The notes under the pieces: generated by a model | Database searches by the model: none | Seen by the model: the letters and a program-made list of their open reading frames with translations, nothing else | What the model was told of the DNA's origin: nothing | Made by a program: the position numbers and the translations under genes | Assembly (NCBI GenBank): GCA_964244295.1 | Contig: CAXTIG010000012.1 | Coordinates: 62,001-126,000, forward strand | DNA from: JAJAZB01 sp964244295 | GTDB lineage: Bacteria > Bacteroidota > Bacteroidia > Cytophagales > Spirosomataceae | Direction: 5' to 3' | Length of the DNA stretch: 64,000 bases | Shown here: one piece after another, positions 33,006 to 41,255 of the stretch | Numbering within the stretch: position 1 is the first letter of the stretch | Layout of the letters: each line of letters begins with the position of its first letter

Positions 33006-34019
33006 TCACTGGCAGCCCCGCCCCTTGATAAGCAGCCGCTCGCCGCTGAGTTCGTAGTCGAACACCCGCGTCAGGGCGATGACGTCCATCACTTCCCGCA
33101 GGCTTTGCCGCCGGAAACTGCCCGTGAGCGGACACTGGGCCAGGTCGGCGCGGGCCAGCACCACGGGTGTCCCGTACCAGCGTTCGAGGGTCTTGGCCAC
33201 TTCGCCCAGCGGCGTATCACGAAATTCAATCCGGTCGTCGGTCCAGGCGGTGCTGAGGGCGGCGACTACCGGCTGCTGGTGAACCTCGGCCCGAACCAGC
33301 GACTGAATTACCCGCGAGTTGGGCAGCACCAGCACCGTATCTTTTTGGGAAACGCTCCGCTTGGAACGGGAGGGTTTTGGCACGAAGGCCACTTTCCCTG
33401 TCAACACGGTCGTCTCGACGGTGCTGTCACCGGGGTAGGCCCGGATGTTGAACGAGGTGCCCAGCACCCGAACGCTGCCCGTCGCCAGGCGCACCACGAA
33501 AGGCTGGCGCGGGTTGTGAGCAACCTTGAAAAAAGCCTCGCCTACCAGCCGCACCTCGCGGATGGAATCGGAAAACGATTCGGGAAATTCGAGGCGGCTG
33601 TCGGCGTTGAGCCACACCGTTGAGCCATCGGAAAGCTTCACCACCGAGCGGCTGCCTTTGGGGTTGATTTTGGCGATGGGATCGTTCGTAGAAGTACCGA
33701 CGGTTTGCCAAACGGCCCAGGTTCCCAGTAGCAGTGTCACGGCGGCGGCCCAGCGTACCCAACCCAGGCGACGAAGGGGTCGGCCGGTGTTGGTCCCTTC
33801 GGCACTCTCCAACCGACTCAGCACGCGTTGAAAAGCGGCCTCGGTTTCGAGTGACGAAAGGGGATTCGGGACGGGTTTCCACACCGCCTGAAGTTGGGCG
33901 AAGAGGGCCGGGTGTTCGGGATTTTGGGCCAGCCAGTCGGCTACCTGCCGCTGTTCGGCGGAACTGGCTTCGCCCGCCAGTGCTTTGGCCAGGAGTTCCC
34001 AGGGAGGTGATTCGTCCAT
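33006..34019 (-). CDS. FecR-family anti-sigma factor
   Basis: A 337-residue single-pass membrane protein: cytosolic N-terminal helical domain (MDESPPWELLAKALAGEAS), a transmembrane helix near 95-115 (WVRWAAAVTLLLGTWAVW), a periplasmic FecR domain (KLSDGSTVWLNADSRLEFPESF, GTSFNIRAY) and a C-terminal DUF4974-type STN-like domain (about 265-337). It binds the ECF sigma factor encoded 73 nt upstream and receives the signal from the STN domain of the SusC encoded downstream. The order sigma-FecR-SusC-SusD is the standard arrangement in Bacteroidota. Confidence 0.95.
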   Translation of the reverse strand: MDESPPWELLAKALAGEASSAEQRQVADWLAQNPEHPALFAQLQAVWKPVPNPLSSLETEAAFQRVLSRLESAEGTNTGRPLRRLGWVRWAAAVTLLLGTWAVWQTVGTSTNDPIAKINPKGSRSVVKLSDGSTVWLNADSRLEFPESFSDSIREVRLVGEAFFKVAHNPRQPFVVRLATGSVRVLGTSFNIRAYPGDSTVETTVLTGKVAFVPKPSRSKRSVSQKDTVLVLPNSRVIQSLVRAEVHQQPVVAALSTAWTDDRIEFRDTPLGEVAKTLERWYGTPVVLARADLAQCPLTGSFRRQSLREVMDVIALTRVFDYELSGERLLIKGRGCQ

Positions 34020-34092
34020 GTCGTTGAAAGGGGTTCAACGGCAAAGACAGGCGGGAAGGACGGGTACCCGCAAAGGGGAAGTAGATTTATTT

Positions 34093-34665
34093 TTAATTCT
34101 TCCGAATCCCCACTTCCGGGCGGAGCGCGGCGGCGAGCTTTTTCAGGGCGATGCCCATCTGACTTTCGACCGTGCGGGGCGCAAGGTCGAGTACTTCGGC
34201 CACCTCGCAGTAACTCAGGCCCTGCTCCCGCACGAGACTGAAAATCAGGCGGCACTGGGGCGGAAGCTGGGCGATGGCCCCCTGAATGCCGAGGCGGGTT
34301 TCTTCGAGGAGGAAGGCGTTTTCGGGGTGAAAGTTGTCGGTCAATGCCGCTTCGCTGGGCAGTTCATCGAGCGAAACGAAGGGCACCGCCGTTTTTTGCA
34401 GGTGGTTGAGGCAGTGGTGGCGGGTTGCCGTGAAAAGGTACGAGCGGAGGTTTTGCACGCCGGGCAGGAAGTGCCGACGCTGCCAGATTTTTACGAAAAC
34501 GTCCTGCACCAGTTCCTCGGCCACTTCTTTCTGCCGAACGTAAAACAACGCGAAGCGCAGCAACTCTACATAAAACGCCTCGAACAAGGCCCGAAACGCC
34601 GCGCGAGGATCGTCGCCCGCGATGCGGCGTATCCAGTCGGACAGTTGGTCGGGTGTCGGTTTCAT
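34093..34665 (-). CDS. ECF sigma factor of the Bacteroides expansion type
   Basis: A 190-residue sigma-70 family protein with region 2 (LRFALFYVRQKEVAEELVQDVFVKIW, LRSYLFTATRHHCLNHL) and region 4 (LPPQCRLIFSLVREQGLSYCEVAEVL, TVESQMGIALKKLA). It is expected to transcribe the downstream FecR-SusC-SusD genes on substrate sensing. A 35-nt palindrome ends six bases before its start codon. Confidence 0.94.
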   Translation of the reverse strand: MKPTPDQLSDWIRRIAGDDPRAAFRALFEAFYVELLRFALFYVRQKEVAEELVQDVFVKIWQRRHFLPGVQNLRSYLFTATRHHCLNHLQKTAVPFVSLDELPSEAALTDNFHPENAFLLEETRLGIQGAIAQLPPQCRLIFSLVREQGLSYCEVAEVLDLAPRTVESQMGIALKKLAAALRPEVGIRKN

Positions 34666-34670
34666 GGTAA

Positions 34671-34705
34671 TTTTTAGCCTGCCTGTTCGGCAGACAGGCT
34701 AAAAA
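34671..34705. promoter_or_regulatory. Perfect-stem palindrome directly upstream of the ECF sigma gene
   Basis: Fifteen-base arms, 34671-34685 (TTTTTAGCCTGCCTG) and 34691-34705, pair with one G-T mismatch around TTCGG. It lies 6-40 nt before the sigma start codon, where a hairpin would overlap the translation-initiation region. It could be an operator, a leader hairpin or a stop for upstream transcripts; the sequence alone does not decide. Confidence 0.5.
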
Positions 34706-34777
34706 TACAACTTGTTCGGGGAATAGTTCGGTACGCGGAACGAGGACTTGCTAACTGAAGGGGATGCACTCGCTCGC

Positions 34778-36454
34778 TCAGGCGTTCACCGCCTCCGCCG
34801 AGTATACCCGCTCGTAGTATTCTTCGGCCATGCGGTTGGCCCCGAAAAAAGGGTTCACGTCGTTCATGCTCCGCAGCACCAGCGCCTGCCAGTCGGCGGG
34901 GCGGTCGTAGTACATCGGCAGAATTTCTTCTTCCAGCAAATCGAACAGGTGGTCGCGGTCGTGTTCGTCGCGGGCGTACCAGGGCAGTTGGGGATCCGCC
35001 GTGGGCACCAGGAAACTATTTTCGCCGGGTTGGGCAAATTCACACACCCAGCCGTCGTTGGTCGAAATGTTCACCGCCCCGTTCATGGCGGCCGTCATGC
35101 CGCTGGTGCCGGAGGCTTCCCGGCTCACGATGGGCGTGTTGAGCCAGCCGTCGGCCCCGTCTTTCAGGAGCTTGGAAAGACCCAGTTCATGTCCCGTGAG
35201 CACGGCCATGGTGGGGTGTAGGTGACTGAGGTAGTACAACCGGTTGAAAACGGCGGTCGCGCCGGAATCCATCGGGTAGGGCTTACCCGCCCAGATGAGT
35301 TGCAAGGGGTACTTTGTTTGGGTCAGCAGCCGGGCGAAACGCTCCGCATCGGTGGTAAGCAGGTCGGGGCGTTTGTAGGTGGCAAACCGCCGCGCCCACA
35401 CGAGCGTGAGTACGTTGGGGTCGAATAGCTTGCCCACCTGGTCGGCCACGACCCGGAACAAGGGCTGTTTTAACTCCAGTTTCCGGGCGGCCACGGCGGC
35501 GGCATCGCCCGCCAGTCGGGCGGTTTCCATCCCGGCGTCCGTCCAGTAGCGTTGATTCTGAGCGTTGGTGACGTGGGTAATCGGGGCAATGCTCGCGTAA
35601 GGTTCCCACATGTGCCGGGCTACTTCGCCGTGTAGTTTGGAAACGCCGTTGGCCTGTCGACTCAGCCGCAGGGCCACGAGCGAGTGGTTGAAGACGTGGT
35701 CGTCGGTGCCACTAATCTTCCGGACTTCGTTGAGCGGTACTTTTCCGAAAAATCCCAGGTCGTTCAACAGATCGATGTCGTGTTTTTCGTTGCCTGCTTC
35801 TTCGGGGGTGTGGGTCGTAAACACTAATCTTTCCCGTACCTTTTCCGCTGAACCCAATTTTTTGTAAAGGTAAAACGCCGCCGGTAGGGCATGGGCTTCG
35901 TTGAGGTGGTACACGTCGGGAGTAAATTTTAAGGCATCCACCAGTTTCGCGCCGCCGATGCCCAGTAGCATACACTGGGCTATTTTCAGCCGCTCGTCGT
36001 TGTCGTAGAGTCGATAGGAAATTTCGCGGGTTTCGGGGGAATTTCCCTCCACGTCGGTGGTCAGGAAAAACAGCGGAACGGTTTGAAAAAGGCTGGGTGG
36101 CAGGAAGTACGCCCGCACCCGGATTGGTTGGGCGAGTACGTCGATGGTAAATTCCAGGCCCGTATCCTCTAAAAACGAATAGATTTTCTCGCGGAACTGC
36201 ACGGCCATCGCGTTGTCGATCTGGCGCACTTGATCGTAGTAGCCGTATTTCCAGAGTACGCTGACGCCGATGAGGTTCTGACGCAGTTCAAACGCACTTT
36301 TCATGTGCGAACCGGCCAGAAATCCCAGACCACCGGAGTAGGTTTTTAGCGCCTGATCCACGGCGATTTCCATCGAAAAATACACGACTGACTTTTTGAA
36401 ACGGGGGTCGACCTGGTAGGGGGGACGGAAGGGAATGGGGAGTTGGGAGGGCAT
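34778..36454 (-). CDS. Alpha-glucan phosphorylase homologue lacking the PLP lysine
   Basis: 558 residues from the ATG at 36454 (MPSQLPIPF); an ATG nine codons earlier is possible. The protein shows the short bacterial alpha-glucan phosphorylase fold: KSVVYFSMEIAVDQALKTYSGGLG at the N-terminus, VYHLNEAHALP, FTTHTPEEAGNEKHD, WARRFATYKRPDLL, and the EASGTSGMTAAMNGAVN loop. In phosphorylases this loop carries the lysine that forms the Schiff base with PLP (GTGNMK or GTSGMK); here it is Thr454 (codon ACG). Either catalysis is PLP-independent, the protein has another role in glycogen handling, or the subfamily is distinct. It stands alone beside the regulator of the large SusCD locus. Confidence 0.88.
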   Translation of the reverse strand: MPSQLPIPFRPPYQVDPRFKKSVVYFSMEIAVDQALKTYSGGLGFLAGSHMKSAFELRQNLIGVSVLWKYGYYDQVRQIDNAMAVQFREKIYSFLEDTGLEFTIDVLAQPIRVRAYFLPPSLFQTVPLFFLTTDVEGNSPETREISYRLYDNDERLKIAQCMLLGIGGAKLVDALKFTPDVYHLNEAHALPAAFYLYKKLGSAEKVRERLVFTTHTPEEAGNEKHDIDLLNDLGFFGKVPLNEVRKISGTDDHVFNHSLVALRLSRQANGVSKLHGEVARHMWEPYASIAPITHVTNAQNQRYWTDAGMETARLAGDAAAVAARKLELKQPLFRVVADQVGKLFDPNVLTLVWARRFATYKRPDLLTTDAERFARLLTQTKYPLQLIWAGKPYPMDSGATAVFNRLYYLSHLHPTMAVLTGHELGLSKLLKDGADGWLNTPIVSREASGTSGMTAAMNGAVNISTNDGWVCEFAQPGENSFLVPTADPQLPWYARDEHDRDHLFDLLEEEILPMYYDRPADWQALVLRSMNDVNPFFGANRMAEEYYERVYSAEAVNA

Positions 36455-36620
36455 AAAGAAGCGTGTGGGGTGCAGCAGCACGAATTTTTGAAAAGTAGAT
36501 TTCAGTGAGTTTCGTTCACTCTAAAAAACGATTCCAGCGCGACTGTACCGCCACAAAAAGCCGTCCTGGCACGAAGCTACCCCGGCGTTTGGCCTTCATC
36601 TGGTTGCACCGGGTTGCGAC

Positions 36621-39600
36621 CTACTCTACTTTCTCCGTTTCCCGGTGTTGCCGGGCGTACTCGGAGGGGGAGCGGTTGTACCGTTTCTGGAAAGTTTTCC
36701 GGAAGTACGTGAGGTCTTCGATCCCGACCTGATAGGCAATCTCCGAGATTCGCATCGGGGTGCTGGCCAGTAGTTGAGCGGCCCGTTTCATTCGAACATC
36801 GCGAATAAATTCGACAACCGACTGACCCGTGATGCTCTTAATCCGGCGGTAGAAAACCGATTGGCTAACCCCGACTTCCTGAACCAGCACCTGTACGCTA
36901 AAGTCAGGATCGGGCAGGTGGGCTTCTACAATTTGCATGGCCTTTTCGAGAAAAAGTTTGTCAGCGTTCGGAATCGCGGTTTCCGTCGGTTCGAGGATAC
37001 GCTCGCGTTGGTGGTAGGCTTTGAGTTTAAACCGGTTTTGGAGGAGGGCCGCTACTTTGGCGTACAGAATTTTCGGGTTGAAGGGTTTAGCCATGTATTC
37101 ATCCGCGCCGGTTTCGAGGCCTTCCAACTCGTACACCGCCGCCACCCGCGCCGTGAGCAGCATCACCGGGATGTGCATCGTTTTCGGGTGCGTCTTGATT
37201 TTTTGACAAAGTTCCAGGCCATCGCTGCGGGGCATCATCACGTCGCTGACCACTAAATCAGGCAAGAGGCTCAGGGTTTTTCCCCATCCTTCCAGCCCAT
37301 CCACCGCCGTAAATACCTCGAACGTAGCCTCGAAAAGTTGCTGTAAATACTGCCGCACTTCCTCGTTGTCTTCCACCAGCAAGAGGCGCAGGGAGTCGGT
37401 TCGGGTGGTTGGGAAGTCCGTCAAAAGGGCAGCATCAACCTCCGACAACCCGGTTGTGGCAAAATGGAGCACCTCCGGCGCGGGCGTTTCTTCCCGGATG
37501 TCGGTGGGAGCAAGGTGGGCGTGGCCAAAGGGCAACCGGAGCGTAAAGGTCGTTCCGGTACCCACTGCGCTCTGCACGGTAACTTCCCCGGCGTGGGCTT
37601 CCACAAACTGCCGGACCAACGACAGCCCAATGCCCGTTCCGGTGATCCGCAGGGTTTCGGTTTGGGAGGCCTGGTAGTAGAGGTTGAATATTTTGTCCAC
37701 TTCATCGGCTTCCATGCCCATGCCCCAATCTTGTACGGTGATGCTCAGGTAATTGTCCAGAAGTTTGCCCTCTTCGAACAGCGCTGGGGTATCGGGCGTC
37801 CCCACGACGGCAGCGGATACCCTGATTTTACCACCCCGTGGGGTGTATTTGAAGGCATTTGACAACAGATTGGTCAGGGTGATTTCGAGTTTGCTGCGGT
37901 CAAAATAAAGGAATACCGCTTCGGCGGGGGCATCCATCGCGTAGTCGAGGCCTGCTTCTTCGGCTTTTAGTTTGAAGATCAGGAAAATCTCGGTCAGGAA
38001 ACGGACCACATCCCCCCGGCTGGCTCGCAATGCCATCTGACCCGATTCTACTTTGCGAAAATCCATCAGTTGATTGACCAAATCGAGCAGTTTGCGGGTT
38101 TGTGTATGCATCAGCGTCACCTTGTCGCGGAGGCCCGGCAGCGGCCCGGTATGGGTTGCCAACTCTTCCATCGGCCCCAAAATCAGCGTGAGGGGCGTGC
38201 GGAGTTCGTGCGAGACGTTCGTGAAAAAGCGAAGTTTCACTTCCGTCATCTCTTTTTCTTTTTCAGCCCTGAATTTCTCCAGCGCCAGCGTGTTTTTGAG
38301 CGTTTGCTGCGCCAGCGTGATTCGGCGGGAGAGGCCCAATGCGCCCACCACCACCACGCCGTACAGCAAGTAAGCCCAGCCCGTTTTCCACCAGGGGGAA
38401 CGCACGGTGACCCGCAGCGTAGCGGGCTGGGTAGACCAGCGGCCTTCGCCGTTGCCGGCTTTTACGAGCAGGGTGTAGTCGCCCGCCGGGAGGTTGGCAA
38501 AACTGGCCGTGCGTTGCCCAGGGGCCGGGTACACCCAGGTATCGTTGTACCCGAGGAGGCGGTACGCGTAGGTGTGTTTTTGGGGATTGGCGTAATTCAA
38601 GCCGACAAATTCCACCGAAAAATCGTTTTCGACGGCTTCGATGGTCAGGCGCTCGGTGTGGTCGAGGGGTTTGGGGAGCACCACCCGCCCGTGGATGGTT
38701 TCACCCACGGCCACGGGCTTGTTGTCGAGGCGCAACCCCGTCAGGCGAACCAGCGGCGGGTAGGGATTCGGTTGAATCTGGCGGGGCTGAAAGTACGTGA
38801 TGCCATTGATGCCCCCGAAGTAAAACGTGCCGTCGGCCGCCCGGCAGGCTGCCCTTACCTTAAACGAGTTGCTTTGCAAGCCATCGGCTACATCGTAATG
38901 CACCCATTGCCGATTGACCGGGTTGACCCGTACCAGGCCCACACCCCCCAACCAGAGTTGCCCTTGTTCGTCTTCCAGCAGGCTTTCCACGTTCGTGTGG
39001 GGCAGCCATCGAGTACAGCGCTGAACGACCTCCCGGCCCTGGGCATCGGTCGTCAGTTTGTTCAATCCCCCTCCAATGGTTCCGATCCAGAGGGTTCCCC
39101 GGCGGTCTTTGAGCAGGGGCCAGGCGTAATTGACGCTCAGGCTGTTCGAGTTTTTAGGATCGTAGCTGAATTGCTTCAGAAAAGTCAAAGAATCCGGGGT
39201 GATCTTCAGCTTCAGTACCCCCACGTCGCGGGTGCTTGCCCACAGGATGTCCTTGGTCGGATCGTACAGTAAAAACGAAAACTGATTGGTCGGTAGCGGA
39301 CTGTTGCCCCGGTGAACGTGTTGCAATAGCTTGCCCTCCCGACTAAACCGCAGCAGCCCCAGATTGTACGTGGCGACCCAGATGGTGTGGTAGCGATCTT
39401 CCAAAATGAGTTCCACCATTGGGTTTTCCAGGTGCTTCTGACCAGACAATCCCGGCGGAAGCGAGAGCGTTTCGCCGCGTAGCGTCAGCAGGCCGTGGTT
39501 TTGAGTGCCGACCCACAGGGTACCATCCGACGCCTTGAAGAGTGCTGCCACGTCGATTCCGGTCGCGTTACCCGGCAAAGGGCGGTCTAAATAATTCCGG

Positions 39601-40859
39601 TACGTTTTGGTGGTCAGGTCGTAGCGGGAAAACCCATTGCGGGTACCAATCCAGAGCCAGTTGTGGGTGGTGTCTTTGTAAATGGCGTTGACGTAATTAG
39701 TAGGCAAGGTTGGGTGCTGGTCAATCTGTCCGCGCAGCAATCCGAAGGGTTTGTGTCGCAAATCCACTTTGTTCAACCCTCCCGCCGAGGTGCCCAACCA
39801 AAGGACCTGGTAGCGATCTTCGATCATCTGGTGAATGCGCACGGAGTTGATACTGAAGGGTTCGGCATCCATCGGCAGGTAGAGGCTGGGCTTGTCCACC
39901 ACGATGGGCAGGAGCAAATCCCCGGAGGGAGCCGAACGGGGCGACCAGCGGTAGAGACCATGGGCGGTGCCAGCCCAAAGCTGTCCGAATGAATCGAGGT
40001 GAATGGACAGAATATCCAGGTGAGGGTGGGGCAAGGGGTGCGCTGCCAGGTCGCGCATGGCCCGACGGTTGGCCGGGGGTACCCAGAAAATCCGCTGGTT
40101 TGTAGCCAGCCACAAATCACCCCGACGATCCAGGTGCAGGGCCTGGATGCTCGGTGCCGACAGGGGGGCCACCACGGCAACGGGCAGGCGGGCCGTGGTA
40201 TTCCGGGCACGCACGTAGCGCAACCCGTCCCCGATTGTCCCGATCCAGAGCGTCCCGTCGCGATCGGCCACCAGCGCCGAGACGCGGCACGCCGCCGACG
40301 ACCGCCCGGCGAGGGCCACCTGGCTCAACCGGGTCATTCTTCCTCGTTGATCGACGTCCAACACGAACGCGCCGTGTTGGTACGTCCCCACCCAAATGCG
40401 TCCCCGCGCATCGGAGGTAATCGCCTCGACTCCCGCTTGGCTGAGCACTTGGGCTACCGGCTGGTTGGCGACCGGACCAACCTGACTCAGGTTGACGAAA
40501 CGGTCCTGAGTTGCGTCGAACAAACTCACTCCACTGCTTTCGGCTCCCACCCACAGACGCCCACGGCGGTCGACGTGTAAGGCCCGAATCCGGTTGCCCG
40601 ATAAGCCATTGCGGGTGTTGACGGGCAATTGGTATTTTTTCAGCGTGTACCCGTCATACCGGTCGATGCCGTCGTTGGTACCGACCCAGATAAACCCCGC
40701 CCCGTCCTGCACCACGCACATGGCATCGCTGTGCGAGAGGCCTTCGTTGACCGTCAGGTGTTCGAACCGGTAGCCCTCCGGCCCCGGTTGAGCCGTACCC
40801 AGGGCGGGTAACAAGCCCAGGAGCCAGCAAGTGAGCAATCTTTGAAGAAATCGTGTCAT
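36621..40859 (-). CDS. Hybrid two-component system protein (HTCS) with AraC output
   Basis: 1412 residues from the ATG at 40859 (MTRFLQRLLTCWLLGLLPALG, signal peptide). Order: two-component-regulator propeller repeats in the periplasm (FEHLTVNEGLSHSDAMCVVQD, then repeated GFIWVGT/GRLWVGT/LWIGT units, about 30-700), a Y_Y_Y domain (about 730-800), one transmembrane helix (about 810-835), HisKA with His in FTNVSHELRTPLTLI (about 881), HATPase_c, a receiver with Asp in VVSDVMMPRSDG (about 1206) and a C-terminal AraC helix-turn-helix. All phosphorelay and DNA-binding steps are in one protein. HTCS proteins bind a degradation product directly and activate neighbouring polysaccharide loci; the divergent SusCD cluster at 41256 onward is the likely target. 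Confidence 0.95.
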   Translation of the reverse strand: MTRFLQRLLTCWLLGLLPALGTAQPGPEGYRFEHLTVNEGLSHSDAMCVVQDGAGFIWVGTNDGIDRYDGYTLKKYQLPVNTRNGLSGNRIRALHVDRRGRLWVGAESSGVSLFDATQDRFVNLSQVGPVANQPVAQVLSQAGVEAITSDARGRIWVGTYQHGAFVLDVDQRGRMTRLSQVALAGRSSAACRVSALVADRDGTLWIGTIGDGLRYVRARNTTARLPVAVVAPLSAPSIQALHLDRRGDLWLATNQRIFWVPPANRRAMRDLAAHPLPHPHLDILSIHLDSFGQLWAGTAHGLYRWSPRSAPSGDLLLPIVVDKPSLYLPMDAEPFSINSVRIHQMIEDRYQVLWLGTSAGGLNKVDLRHKPFGLLRGQIDQHPTLPTNYVNAIYKDTTHNWLWIGTRNGFSRYDLTTKTYRNYLDRPLPGNATGIDVAALFKASDGTLWVGTQNHGLLTLRGETLSLPPGLSGQKHLENPMVELILEDRYHTIWVATYNLGLLRFSREGKLLQHVHRGNSPLPTNQFSFLLYDPTKDILWASTRDVGVLKLKITPDSLTFLKQFSYDPKNSNSLSVNYAWPLLKDRRGTLWIGTIGGGLNKLTTDAQGREVVQRCTRWLPHTNVESLLEDEQGQLWLGGVGLVRVNPVNRQWVHYDVADGLQSNSFKVRAACRAADGTFYFGGINGITYFQPRQIQPNPYPPLVRLTGLRLDNKPVAVGETIHGRVVLPKPLDHTERLTIEAVENDFSVEFVGLNYANPQKHTYAYRLLGYNDTWVYPAPGQRTASFANLPAGDYTLLVKAGNGEGRWSTQPATLRVTVRSPWWKTGWAYLLYGVVVVGALGLSRRITLAQQTLKNTLALEKFRAEKEKEMTEVKLRFFTNVSHELRTPLTLILGPMEELATHTGPLPGLRDKVTLMHTQTRKLLDLVNQLMDFRKVESGQMALRASRGDVVRFLTEIFLIFKLKAEEAGLDYAMDAPAEAVFLYFDRSKLEITLTNLLSNAFKYTPRGGKIRVSAAVVGTPDTPALFEEGKLLDNYLSITVQDWGMGMEADEVDKIFNLYYQASQTETLRITGTGIGLSLVRQFVEAHAGEVTVQSAVGTGTTFTLRLPFGHAHLAPTDIREETPAPEVLHFATTGLSEVDAALLTDFPTTRTDSLRLLLVEDNEEVRQYLQQLFEATFEVFTAVDGLEGWGKTLSLLPDLVVSDVMMPRSDGLELCQKIKTHPKTMHIPVMLLTARVAAVYELEGLETGADEYMAKPFNPKILYAKVAALLQNRFKLKAYHQRERILEPTETAIPNADKLFLEKAMQIVEAHLPDPDFSVQVLVQEVGVSQSVFYRRIKSITGQSVVEFIRDVRMKRAAQLLASTPMRISEIAYQVGIEDLTYFRKTFQKRYNRSPSEYARQHRETEKVE

Positions 40860-41255
40860 CTCGTAAAAAGGTGGAGCGATCAAAACGGCTTTTTCCTCTC
40901 TGCAACTAATTCGTTGACTATCCTCCTGTACTAAACCTGTCATCGACAGTGAATTAAACAAAACATCACTTATAGCCAGTAAGAACTATCCCCAGACTTA
41001 GGGACGAATTTACCCCTCTTTTTTGACGAAAAATACCCCCCCTCCCTGTACCAAAGCCACGTAGTTTTGCATTATTCAACTATTTCTTTAAACCGTTCCC
41101 CGGTTACGATGTTGTAAACTCGTTAAGTGCCATCAACAAAGCTAGACGCACTCCTTGCCGCAATTCCCCCGTGAAAATGTTGTTTTTCTGAGTTAAAATA
41201 AAATTCTGATCGGGGCCTAGTCTGTTTTTGATTTTTAAATTCACGTTCTTAACCT
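40860..41255. other. Divergent regulatory interval between HTCS and susC
   Basis: A 396-nt gene-free region, AT-richer than its surroundings, between the regulator (minus) and the SusC gene (plus). It contains a candidate -7 box at 41062 for the plus strand. I see no long palindrome here, unlike most other gaps in the window. Confidence 0.7.
41062..41069 (+). promoter_or_regulatory. Candidate -7 box (TAnnTTTG) upstream of susC
   Basis: TAGTTTTG followed by C fits the Bacteroidota -7 consensus, about 190 nt before the SusC start. A TTG at 41025 lies too far upstream to be a regular -33 box. The binding site of the HTCS regulator would be expected nearby but I cannot define it. Confidence 0.4.
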
